Positions 1-7,254 of a DNA stretch of 20,255 bases are shown here, piece by piece (position 1 is the first letter of the stretch; each line of letters begins with the position of its first letter). The notes beneath the pieces are model-generated. The model had not been told where the DNA came from. It did no database searches and saw nothing but the letters and a program-made list of their open reading frames with translations. The stretch is taken from positions 1 to 20,255 of IMG/VR virus record IMGVR_UViG_3300045996_001455; one strand, 5' to 3'. A program made the translations under genes and the position numbers. Origin of the DNA: a virus.

Positions 1-31
1 CTGTTCCCTCTCCCTGCCGTCCGGCCGCGCC

Positions 32-1816
32 GTGACCGCCCCATCGGCGGCCGCCGGTAGTGAAGCGGAGGGTGCTCCGCGGCCGGGCCGTAGGGACGCT
101 CTCAGGGCCCTTCGCCGGGCGAATGACAGTCGGCCGCTCCTGCGCAAGCACGCGTCGGACGTCGTGGCGTCCGCCACCGTGCTCGGCGACCTGCTCGGGT
201 CGACAGAGCCGCGCATCTTCACGCCGCCGCTCCGCGAGCTCCGGCCGGCGGTCGTCGAGGTCGTCGACGGCGTGGAGATCATCGTCGAAAAGGCGACGTC
301 GTACGGCTATGCGGTCGTCGAGTTCGCCCGGGATGTGCTGCTCGAGCCGCTCGATCCCTGGGAGGAGTGGCTCGTCATCCATGCCGGCGAGCTCCTGCCG
401 GACGGCCGGCCGCGGTTCCGCACGCTGCTCGTGCTCGTCGCGCGGCAGAACGGGAAGACGCACCTGTTGAAGGTGCTCGCCCTGTTCTGGCTTTTCGTCG
501 AGTTCTGGGCGCTCGTCGTCGGGATGTCGACGAGCCTCGAGTACGCGAAAGAGGCCTGGGACAAGGCGGTCCTCGACGTCAAGCGCACGCCGGAGCTCGC
601 CGAAATGGTGCCGCGGCGGCAGGGGATCACGGACAACAACAACAAGGTGGAGCTCCGGATACAGACGGAGGACGGTCACACGGGGCGCTATCGCATCGCG
701 GCGCGGAACCGGCGCGGCGGCCGGTCCCTGTCCATCGACCGGCTGATCATCGACGAGCTCCGTGAGCACGCGACGTGGGACGCGTGGAACGCTGCAACGA
801 ACGCGCTGAACGCCCGGCCTTTCGGGCAAATCTGGACGATTTCCAACCAGGGTGACTCGACGTCGGTCGTGCTGCTCTCGCTCCGCGCGGCCGCGCTGAG
901 CTTCCTCGAGGCGGGGGAGGGTGACGAGCGGCTCGGCATCTTCGAGTGGAGCGCTCCGGAGGGCGCCTCGATGACGTCGCTTCCGGCGCTCGCCATGGCG
1001 AACCCGAACCTCGGCCGGCGGATCGACCCTGCAGCGCTGCTCGGCGCGGCCCGGCGCGCGGAGGCGAACCCGCATGAGGTCGACGCGAACGGGGTCACGG
1101 CGGAGGCGAGCTTCCGCACGGAAGTTATGTGCCAATACGTCCCGAAATTGGATCCTGCTGTCGACCGCGTGTCGTGGGAGGAGTCGGTGCGCGTCGGCGA
1201 CCTCGAGGGCGCTCGCGGCCGCCTGGTGACGTTCTTCGACCTGGCGCCGGACCGTCAGCACGCGACGCTCTGTGCGGCCGGTTACGAGCCGGACGGTCGG
1301 ATCCGCCTCGAGGTGGTCGCGGCGTGGGCGGGTCCGCAGACCACCCTGTTGGTGCGCCGGGAGCTCCCGGCGCTGCTGCGCAAGGTGAACCCGCGGTTGT
1401 TCGGGTGGATGCCGGGCGGTCCTGCGGCGTCGCTCGCTCCCGATCTCGCCGGCCGGCCGCGGGGGTCGCGCGCGATCCCGGCCGATGCGCAGCCGGCGCA
1501 GCGGTTCGGCGGCAAGATCGGCGGCGCGGAGGTGCAGGAGATCACGGCGGAGGTGCCAGCGCTGTGCATGGGGTTCGCTGCGCTCGTCGATGAGCGGGGG
1601 ATCGTGCACTCCGACGAGCCGCTCCTCACGGCGCACGTGCTGGGCGCCGGGAAGCTGCACATCGGCATGGAGGGTCAACTCTGGGTGTTCTCGCGTGCGG
1701 GGGAGGGTCACTGTGACGCGGCGTATGCGGCCGCCGGCGCGGCGCACTTGCTGATGACCTTGCCGAAATCGCTGGGTAAGCCGCGATTGGTCGTTGCAAG
1801 ATCGTCGCGTAACTGA
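32..1816 (+). CDS. Terminase large subunit (5' end may lie outside the window)
   Basis: This is the packaging motor: an ATPase and nuclease that cuts concatemeric DNA and pumps it through the portal. A terminase-type region rich in PW (DPWEEW, about residues 109-114) precedes the Walker A motif ARQNGKTH with K142. The Walker B motif is LIIDEL with D241/E242. A candidate RNase H-like nuclease acid is D403 in VTFFDLAPD, with D562 in GHCDAAYAAAG as a possible C-terminal metal ligand. The length of 594 residues suits the family. The GTG at 32 is the first start inside the window but has no Shine-Dalgarno sequence, and the frame is open to base 2, so the true start may be further left. It is followed 15 bases later by the portal fusion. 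No small subunit gene is recognisable next to it. Identification is firm; the start is not. Confidence 0.93.
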   Translation: MTAPSAAAGSEAEGAPRPGRRDALRALRRANDSRPLLRKHASDVVASATVLGDLLGSTEPRIFTPPLRELRPAVVEVVDGVEIIVEKATSYGYAVVEFARDVLLEPLDPWEEWLVIHAGELLPDGRPRFRTLLVLVARQNGKTHLLKVLALFWLFVEFWALVVGMSTSLEYAKEAWDKAVLDVKRTPELAEMVPRRQGITDNNNKVELRIQTEDGHTGRYRIAARNRRGGRSLSIDRLIIDELREHATWDAWNAATNALNARPFGQIWTISNQGDSTSVVLLSLRAAALSFLEAGEGDERLGIFEWSAPEGASMTSLPALAMANPNLGRRIDPAALLGAARRAEANPHEVDANGVTAEASFRTEVMCQYVPKLDPAVDRVSWEESVRVGDLEGARGRLVTFFDLAPDRQHATLCAAGYEPDGRIRLEVVAAWAGPQTTLLVRRELPALLRKVNPRLFGWMPGGPAASLAPDLAGRPRGSRAIPADAQPAQRFGGKIGGAEVQEITAEVPALCMGFAALVDERGIVHSDEPLLTAHVLGAGKLHIGMEGQLWVFSRAGEGHCDAAYAAAGAAHLLMTLPKSLGKPRLVVARSSRN

Positions 1817-1831
1817 CGTATCATCGCGCCC

Positions 1832-4800
1832 ATGGGTGGGGTGATCACGCGGGCGTGGCGGTGGCTGACGCTTGCTGACGTGGGGACGGTTCCGCGGCTG
1901 ACGTTCGCGGAACCGGCGCCGCGCCCGATTGATCGCGTTATCGCAGAGTTTGCGCAGATCGGCGTGTCGCCGAAAGCCTCGAGGACGGAGGCGCTCTCGC
2001 TCTCCGTCGTCCTCAAGGGCCGGAACATGATCGCGTCGATTGCGACGCTCCCGCTCGAGGTCCTCGACGAGGATTTCCGGCCGCAGCCGGCCGGGTTCCT
2101 GGGGCAGATCGACCCGAACGTCCCGAACGTGGTCACGCTCGCGCAGACCGTAGACGACTTGCTGTTCGAGGGCATCGCGTGGTGGCGGAAGCTCGCCCTC
2201 GACCCGCTCGGGTTTCCTGTCGCCGCGGAACACGTCGACGTCGGTCGGGTGTCCCTCCGGCCGCCGGCCGGCCGGCAACTCGCCCCGCTCCCGTCCGGAG
2301 AGGATCCGCGCGAGGCTGTCGTCTACGTCGACGGCGTGCGGACCCCGGCGCGGCTCATGATCCGATTCGACTCGCCGAACCCCGGGCTCCTGAAGCACGC
2401 GGGGCGGCCGATCAAGCGCGCGCTCGCCCTCGACCGGGCGGCCGGCATGTATGCCGATCAACCGCGGGCCCGCGGCTACTTCACTCCGACGCTCGGCGCG
2501 GATCCGGTCGAGGACGGAGACGTCGAGGAGATCCTCGACGACTGGGCGGACGGGCGTAAAAAGCACGTCGACGGCTACGTCCCGGCCGCGCTCACATATA
2601 ACGTCATCGATGAACTGTCGCCGGCGGACCTGCAGCTTGTCGACCTGCAGAAGCAGGTCATGCTCGAGCTCGTCAACGCGATGGGACTCGATCCGGAGGA
2701 CGTCGGCTTGTCGACGACGAGCCGGACCTACCAGAACGCCGTTGACCGGCGGAAAGACCGTGTCAACGACGTGTTGGCGCCGTACATGTCCGCGATCACG
2801 CAGCGGTTGACCATGGAGGACATCACCCGGCATGGGCTATCAGTGTTCTTCGATCTCGACGACTACCTCAAGCCGGACCCCTTGACCCGCGCGCAGGTCG
2901 CGCAGCGTGGCATCGAGGACGGGACGCTCACGCCCGCGGAGGCGCGGCGCGAGGAGCGGCGGCCGCCGCTCCCGGCCGGCTACCGCGCGCCCTCCAAGGA
3001 TCCTGCGCCGGCCGGGGTCGCCGCGGCCGCGAGTGCCGGTCTCCGCCTCGACGGCGGAGGCGCCCGGATGGCGTCGACTGTGCCGCTCGTCCACTTCGCG
3101 GTGGACGAGAAGCGCCGGGAGATCGTCGGTGTGGCTCTGCCGTACGGCACATCGCAGGTGGCGCAGAAGTACTGGCGCAAGTACCGATTCGAGCGCCACG
3201 CTCTACAGTGGACAGACGCCGGTCGCGTGAAACTGTTGCGTGACCACGATTACGGGCAACTGCTCGGCCGTGCGGTCGAGCTCGAACACCTCGAGAACGG
3301 TCTCCGTGTCCGGTTCCGCGTCGCGGCCGGGGCAGAGGGCGACCGGGCGCTGTCTCTCGCCGCGGAGGGCATCCTCGACGGGCTGTCGGTGGGTGTCGAC
3401 TTCGACGACGCGGACACAATCCCGGACCCGCACAACAAAGGCGTGACGCTCGTGCGTCGCGCAACCCTGCGGGAAGTCAGCCTCACAGCGATTCCCGCAT
3501 TCGATGATGCCCGCGTGACGTCGGTCGCCGCGGCGAACACGGAGGAACCAATGCAGTGTGCAGCGTGCGGTAACACGCACTCGCCTACCGTGGCGTGCCC
3601 GTCGCAGGGCATCGCGGCGAGCTCCGGCGGTCAGCAGCCGCAGGGGCAGCAGCCCGTGCAGCAGCAGCAGCCCGTGCAGCAGCAGCCGCAGGGGCAGCAG
3701 CCCGTGCAGCAGCAGGGGCAGCCGTTCATGCCCGATCCCGCGATGATGGCTCAGTTCGCGGCCTTCATGGCGCAGCAGCCCACCGCGCAGCAGCAGCAGC
3801 CGCAGTGGCCCGGCGGCCCGACCTACATGGTGCCGCAGCAGACCCCGGGCGGTGGCTTCTCGTGGGGGGCGCCGCAGCAGGGCGTGCCCGTGCAGCAGGT
3901 GCAGCAGGTCGCCGCGATGGTCGACCCGACCCGCGGCGGCGCGGCCATGAACGGCGGTGCCGTCGAGGTGCGCGAACCGGCGCCCTACACGTTCGGCCGG
4001 GTGCGGAACGCCTTCGACGAGTGGGAGCTCCGCCGCGGCCCGAACGGGTACGACTTCTCCACCGACCTCATCGCCGGATCCCGCGGCAACGGTGAGGCGC
4101 TCGCGCGCGCGACCACCTTCATGCGGGAGCACTTCGACGTCGACAAGGCGGACGCGGCCGCGCTGAACCCGACCCGTCAGCGTCCGGACATGTACGTGGA
4201 CCAGCGCCAGTACCGGTACCCGGTGTGGGAGCGGATCAACAAGGGTTCGCTGGAGGACGCGACCCCGTTCACGTTCCCGAAGTTCTCGAGCTCGTCCGGG
4301 CTCGTCGGGGCGCACACGGAGGGCGTCGAGCCGACCCCGGGCAGCATGGCGGCAACGTCGGCGACGGTCACCCCTGCGCCCAAGTCGGGCAAGGTGGAGA
4401 TCACCCGGGAGGCGTGGGACCAGGGCGGCAACCCGAAGTTGTCCACGCTGATCTGGCGCCAAATGGAGCGCGCGTGGTTCGAGTCGCTCGAGGCGGCCGC
4501 GGTCGCGGTCCTCGACGCGGCGTCTCCGACTGCGATCGCGCTCACGGCCGGCGCGGTGGACGCGGCGCTCGCGGAGGAGCTCGAGCAGAAACTCGCGCTC
4601 CTGCACTTCGTCCGCGGTGGCTTCTCCATGGACAGCGCGTTCGCGCAGGTCGACCTCTACAAGGCGCTCACGTCGGCCCGGGACACGGCCGGCCGGCCGC
4701 TGTACCCGATCCTCGGCGCGAGCAACGCCAACGGCACGACCGCGCAGCGGTTCGGCTCGATCGACGTCGGCGGCGTGCTGTTCCTTCCGGCGTGGGCGCT

Positions 4801-4996
4801 CGCCGCGACGGGCTCCGTCGTCGCGAGCTCCTACCTGTTCGATCGCGAGTCCGTCTGGGGTTGGGCGACCGCCCCGCAGCGGCTCGAGTTCCAGTACCGC
4901 GTGGCCTACGTCGACGTGGCAATCTGGGGCTACGCGGCGACCGCCATCACGGACATCAACGGCGTGCGTGAGATCACGTACGACCCCGTGGCCTGA
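1832..4996 (+). CDS. Fused portal / HK97-type prohead protease / major capsid protein
   Basis: One uninterrupted 1054-residue frame carries three head functions normally encoded by separate genes. Residues 1 to about 395 look like a phage portal. Residues 413-573 look like a U35-type prohead protease: candidate catalytic H472 in LRDHDYG and S519 in DGLSVGVD, followed by LREVSLTAIPAF. Residues 574-600 contain a small CxxC..H..C knuckle, about 600-690 are Gln-rich, and about 700-1054 resemble an HK97-fold capsid protein ending in AYVDVAIWGYAATA. ATGs at 3068 (M413) and 3551 (M574) have good Shine-Dalgarno sequences, so separate protease and capsid products are possible. The start at 1832 follows the terminase stop closely. 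Domain identities rest on family resemblance; whether the product is one polyprotein, is self-cleaved, or is made as three proteins cannot be told from the sequence. Confidence 0.88.
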   Translation: MGGVITRAWRWLTLADVGTVPRLTFAEPAPRPIDRVIAEFAQIGVSPKASRTEALSLSVVLKGRNMIASIATLPLEVLDEDFRPQPAGFLGQIDPNVPNVVTLAQTVDDLLFEGIAWWRKLALDPLGFPVAAEHVDVGRVSLRPPAGRQLAPLPSGEDPREAVVYVDGVRTPARLMIRFDSPNPGLLKHAGRPIKRALALDRAAGMYADQPRARGYFTPTLGADPVEDGDVEEILDDWADGRKKHVDGYVPAALTYNVIDELSPADLQLVDLQKQVMLELVNAMGLDPEDVGLSTTSRTYQNAVDRRKDRVNDVLAPYMSAITQRLTMEDITRHGLSVFFDLDDYLKPDPLTRAQVAQRGIEDGTLTPAEARREERRPPLPAGYRAPSKDPAPAGVAAAASAGLRLDGGGARMASTVPLVHFAVDEKRREIVGVALPYGTSQVAQKYWRKYRFERHALQWTDAGRVKLLRDHDYGQLLGRAVELEHLENGLRVRFRVAAGAEGDRALSLAAEGILDGLSVGVDFDDADTIPDPHNKGVTLVRRATLREVSLTAIPAFDDARVTSVAAANTEEPMQCAACGNTHSPTVACPSQGIAASSGGQQPQGQQPVQQQQPVQQQPQGQQPVQQQGQPFMPDPAMMAQFAAFMAQQPTAQQQQPQWPGGPTYMVPQQTPGGGFSWGAPQQGVPVQQVQQVAAMVDPTRGGAAMNGGAVEVREPAPYTFGRVRNAFDEWELRRGPNGYDFSTDLIAGSRGNGEALARATTFMREHFDVDKADAAALNPTRQRPDMYVDQRQYRYPVWERINKGSLEDATPFTFPKFSSSSGLVGAHTEGVEPTPGSMAATSATVTPAPKSGKVEITREAWDQGGNPKLSTLIWRQMERAWFESLEAAAVAVLDAASPTAIALTAGAVDAALAEELEQKLALLHFVRGGFSMDSAFAQVDLYKALTSARDTAGRPLYPILGASNANGTTAQRFGSIDVGGVLFLPAWALAATGSVVASSYLFDRESVWGWATAPQRLEFQYRVAYVDVAIWGYAATAITDINGVREITYDPVA
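3056..3070 (+). promoter_or_regulatory. Internal ribosome binding site and ATG for the protease domain
   Basis: GGAGG at 3056-3060 stands seven bases before an in-frame ATG at 3068, exactly where the protease-like domain begins (M413). It may be a live internal start or a relic of a once separate gene. Caution: gcg-gag (Ala-Glu) codons make GGAGG common in this genome. Confidence 0.45.
3541..3553 (+). promoter_or_regulatory. Internal ribosome binding site and ATG for the capsid domain
   Basis: GGAGGA at 3541-3546 stands four bases before an in-frame ATG at 3551 (M574), at the junction between the end of the protease-like domain and the Cys-rich start of the capsid part. Motif and spacing are close to ideal, making this the stronger of the two internal start candidates. 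It would yield a 481-residue capsid protein. Confidence 0.55.
3632..3715 (+). repeat. Perfect 36-bp direct repeat in the Gln-rich linker
   Basis: The 36 bases at 3632-3667 recur exactly at 3680-3715, a 48-base period, inside a CAG-rich tract coding for QQP, QGQQP and PVQQQ units. Further Gln-rich sequence without the exact repeat continues to about 3910. The tract lies between the protease and the shell-forming part of the capsid fusion. Such a tract can change length by slippage. Confidence 0.9.
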
Positions 4997-5574
4997 TGCC
5001 CTCGACGAGCTCGATCCTCCGTGTCGGGGAGCGGTGGCGCATCGCTGTCGACGTGGAGTCGACCGACGTCTCCGCCCCGGCGTACACGGTCACGCCTCCG
5101 TCCGGTTCGCCGGTCGCCGGCGAGCTCGAGCTCGTCGAGGGTGAGTCCGCGTCGTGGGAGGTGTTCGTCGAGACTCCGGCCGCCGGCCGGTATCTCGCGG
5201 AGGTCACCCTCGGCGCGGACGTCCTCCACTTCGCTGCCTACGCCTACGCGATCACGACCGCCGGCGGCATGCCCGTCGTCGGCGACGTCGTGATCTACCT
5301 CAAAGAGGACGCAGCGTCATGGGAGACGGAAGACCTCGAGGACGAGCTAGCCTCTCAAGCGGCCGCACAGCGCGCGAAATGCGGCGAGCGTGCCGCATAC
5401 CCGCCGGACCTCCGGCAAGCGCTCCTGCGACGCGTACAGCGGGCCCTAGCGCTGCGCTCGCTCCCGCTGGCCATACAGCAGGGCGACGCGGACGGCGGGC
5501 CGATGGTGATCCCTGGGAACGACCCTGAGGTCCGGTCCCTCGAGGGGCCCTATCGCCGGCGGGTGATGGGGTGA
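4996..5574 (+). CDS. Head-to-tail connector (HK97 gp6-like) with an extra N-terminal beta-rich domain
   Basis: The C-terminal half has the look of the actinophage head-tail adaptor family: a helical stretch PPDLRQALLRRVQRALALRS and a closing RSLEGPYRRRVMG, similar to the family's usual ending. This protein would sit under the portal and join the head to the neck. The first 100 or so of 192 residues are beta-rich (VGERWRIAVDVES..., YTVTPPSGSP) and may form an immunoglobulin-like or stopper-type domain. No separate head-completion stopper gene is visible nearby, so this domain may replace it; that is inference. The ATG overlaps the capsid stop codon by one base and the end overlaps the next gene by four, indicating coupled translation. 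Confidence 0.7.
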   Translation: MPSTSSILRVGERWRIAVDVESTDVSAPAYTVTPPSGSPVAGELELVEGESASWEVFVETPAAGRYLAEVTLGADVLHFAAYAYAITTAGGMPVVGDVVIYLKEDAASWETEDLEDELASQAAAQRAKCGERAAYPPDLRQALLRRVQRALALRSLPLAIQQGDADGGPMVIPGNDPEVRSLEGPYRRRVMG

Positions 5575-5918
5575 GCTTCGTCGGCATGCGCGCGGCGACC
5601 GCGGCCGCGCTCTCCACGGTCGAGGGCGTGAACGGGTTCGAGCGCCGGCCGGCGACCGCCCGGGCCGGGAGTGCGTGGTCGACGTTCGGCGGTGGCGCCC
5701 GGGCGGCCGGAACGGCGTTCATGACCACATGGAACGTGTTCGTGGTCGTTCCGCAGGATGAGGACGCAGCCGTCGAGTGGTTCGATGCGCGCTGGGAGGC
5801 GCTGTTCTTCGCCCTCGAGGACGTCGGATACGTCGCCAGTGTGGTCCCGGTTCTGCTCCCGGTGCCGAACGCCGGCGAGCTCAAGGCGTACCAAATCGTG
5901 ATGAACATCGGAGAGTGA
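5571..5918 (+). CDS. Probable tail terminator protein
   Basis: This 115-residue protein sits between the head-tail connector and the tail tube gene, the usual place for a tail terminator, which caps the tail tube and docks it to the head. It has a mixed fold with helices at the start, then a beta segment TTWNVFVVVPQ, an acidic helix DEDAAVEWFDARWEALFFALEDV and a final strand LKAYQIVMNIGE, compatible with terminators. The GTG start at 5571 overlaps the preceding stop in GTGA; ATG 5586 is an alternative five codons later. The role comes mainly from position, size and secondary-structure impression, as no diagnostic motif is present. Confidence 0.5.
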   Translation: MSFVGMRAATAAALSTVEGVNGFERRPATARAGSAWSTFGGGARAAGTAFMTTWNVFVVVPQDEDAAVEWFDARWEALFFALEDVGYVASVVPVLLPVPNAGELKAYQIVMNIGE

Positions 5919-5921
5919 GCC

Positions 5922-6338
5922 ATGCCGGCAGCAACCGGGGCAATCGTCCTGAAGAACGCCCTCGTCACGATTGATGAGGTTGAATACGCCAACCAGGTGC
6001 GTAAGGCGCGGTTCGTGCCCACGCAGGAGACGCAGACCTACAAGACGCTCGTCCCGGACGGTGCGCAGAGCGACACCGACAACGCGACGTGGGTACTCGA
6101 GCTCGCCGGCCTGCAGATTTGGACCGCGGGCGGCGTCGCGGACGCGATCGACGACGCGGCGATTGCCGGGACGGAGCTCGAGATCGTCTGCCAGTGGAAG
6201 ACCGGAGCGGGTCAGCCGACCGTCACGGCAACGATCAAGCCGGTTCGCCTCCCGATGGGCGGCGAGCAGGGACAGTTCATGGAGATCGACGTACAGATCC
6301 CGGTTGTGGGTGACCCCGTGCGCGGGGTCTCCGCGTAG
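5922..6338 (+). CDS. Major tail tube protein
   Basis: A 138-residue, beta-rich protein without Cys-rich or catalytic motifs, placed just before the chaperone genes and the tape measure. Its pattern (short N-terminal strand AIVLKNALVTIDEVEYANQV, central NATWVLELAGLQ, late strands PTVTATIKPVRLPM and FMEIDVQIPVVG) matches compact siphovirus tube proteins that stack as hexameric rings. It begins with ATG three bases after the previous stop. It should be among the most abundant virion proteins. The assignment combines position and overall character, and a minor structural protein of the same fold cannot be excluded. Confidence 0.7.
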   Translation: MPAATGAIVLKNALVTIDEVEYANQVRKARFVPTQETQTYKTLVPDGAQSDTDNATWVLELAGLQIWTAGGVADAIDDAAIAGTELEIVCQWKTGAGQPTVTATIKPVRLPMGGEQGQFMEIDVQIPVVGDPVRGVSA

Positions 6339-6364
6339 CCGGTCGACAGAGGGGGAATCCGCAC

Positions 6365-6670
6365 ATGACCTCGATGGTGTTCCACTACTCGGTAGAGCTC
6401 GAGGACGGGCGCAAGTTCGACACCGTGTCGGACCAGCGCGACGTCGCGAAATGGGAGCTCGAGCCGTTCGGCTGCGCGTTCATGACCGGACTGCAGGAAC
6501 GCACGGTGTCGCTCTCGCGGTACCTGGCGTGGTCGTCCTCCAAGCGGGACGGACAGCACAAGCTCACGTGGGCGGCGTGGTGCGACAAGGCGAAAGAGGT
6601 CACGGCGACCGGATCCGCGGATGAGGTTGAACCCGTGGACCCTGGGAACCCGGCAGCGTCCGCCGAGTAA
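6365..6670 (+). CDS. Tail assembly chaperone, first ORF (G-like)
   Basis: A 101-residue protein between the tail tube gene and the tape measure, in the position of the lambda G gene, whose product guides tape measure folding and tube polymerisation. It has a compact beta/alpha start (VFHYSVELEDGRKF) and an acidic low-complexity tail (DEVEPVDPGNPAAS). AGAGGGGG at 6348-6355 gives a good ribosome binding site nine bases before the ATG. Its TAA overlaps the ATG of the next small ORF (TAATG). In most siphoviruses the second chaperone is made by a programmed frameshift near the end of this gene; here the -1 frame is open from 6631 onward but I see no canonical slippery heptamer. Confidence 0.65.
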   Translation: MTSMVFHYSVELEDGRKFDTVSDQRDVAKWELEPFGCAFMTGLQERTVSLSRYLAWSSSKRDGQHKLTWAAWCDKAKEVTATGSADEVEPVDPGNPAASAE

Positions 6671-6789
6671 TGATCGAAATCTGCCTGTCGCGCGGTCGGA
6701 CGCTCGAGGAGATCGAACGGGCCCACCCTCGAGACCTAGCGACAATGATCGATATCTGGGAAGAGTTGGACGCAGCTAGGAAACGGTGA
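6670..6789 (+). CDS. Tail assembly chaperone, second ORF (T-like, 39 residues)
   Basis: A short ORF in the -1 frame relative to the first chaperone. Its 39 residues include RGRTLEEIERAHPRDLATMI followed by DIWEEL, resembling the C-terminal T segment of actinophage chaperones, where a helix such as LATVLDVLEE is typical. The ATG at 6670 overlaps the preceding TAA, so the product could come from termination-reinitiation as a free peptide. It could also come from a -1 frameshift upstream (between 6631 and 6667) as a G-T fusion. It lies directly before the gp10-like gene in the same frame, separated by a TGA. The resemblance is good but the mode of expression is unresolved. Confidence 0.6.
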   Translation: MIEICLSRGRTLEEIERAHPRDLATMIDIWEELDAARKR

Positions 6790-6795
6790 GCGCGC

Positions 6796-7254
6796 GTGGC
6801 GGAGGACGGGTCGGAGATCCGCGAGTTCGCCCGCGTGCTGCGCGCGTTCGACAACCGGGCGGAGGTCGTCAAGGCGCTCCGCCGGCGGATGACCGAACCG
6901 GTGCCCGCGGTCCGGGCCGCGATCAAGGCGGAAGCGATTGCGAGCCTCCCGTCCGGCGGTGGCCTGGGTGACTGGGTCGCCGCGATCAAGATCACGTCGT
7001 CGACGACGGTCAACGGCCGGACGGTCCGGGTTCGCCTCCGCGGCGGCCGCCGCTCGAACGGTGGGAAGACGGACGTCCGCGCGATCGACCGCGGCCGCGT
7101 CCGTCACCCGTCGTGGGGGCGCCGCGGCCGCGGCGACTGGCACACCCTGATCGTGAATCCTGAGTTCTTCACCCGGCCGGCGCGTGATGCCGACGAGTGG
7201 CCCGCGGCTATCCGGGCCGGAATGGTCGACGCAGTGAGGACGCTCGATGGCTGA
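6796..7254 (+). CDS. HK97 gp10-like tail completion / neck protein
   Basis: A basic 152-residue protein with an N-terminal helical part, a central glycine and arginine-rich beta region (GRTVRVRLRGGRRSNGG) and the segment VRHPSWGRRGRGDWH followed by EFFTRPARDA. The RHPxxG....W...P.F pattern is characteristic of the HK97 gp10-like family, which helps join tail to neck. Such genes usually precede the tail tube; here it stands between the chaperones and the tape measure, which is unusual. The GTG at 6796 is the first start after an in-frame TGA (6787-6789), and the end overlaps the tape measure start by eight bases. Function by family resemblance only. Confidence 0.62.
   Translation: MAEDGSEIREFARVLRAFDNRAEVVKALRRRMTEPVPAVRAAIKAEAIASLPSGGGLGDWVAAIKITSSTTVNGRTVRVRLRGGRRSNGGKTDVRAIDRGRVRHPSWGRRGRGDWHTLIVNPEFFTRPARDADEWPAAIRAGMVDAVRTLDG

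Noticed and set aside
3203-4606. 467-residue minus-strand ORF antisense to the capsid fusion
   Set aside because: It is a shadow of the high-GC coding strand, with Arg/Leu/His-rich low-complexity sequence and no family pattern.
6640-6670. Canonical -1 slippery heptamer at the end of the first chaperone ORF
   Set aside because: The nearest candidates, such as CCTGGGAACCC, do not fit X-XXY-YYZ in the zero frame.
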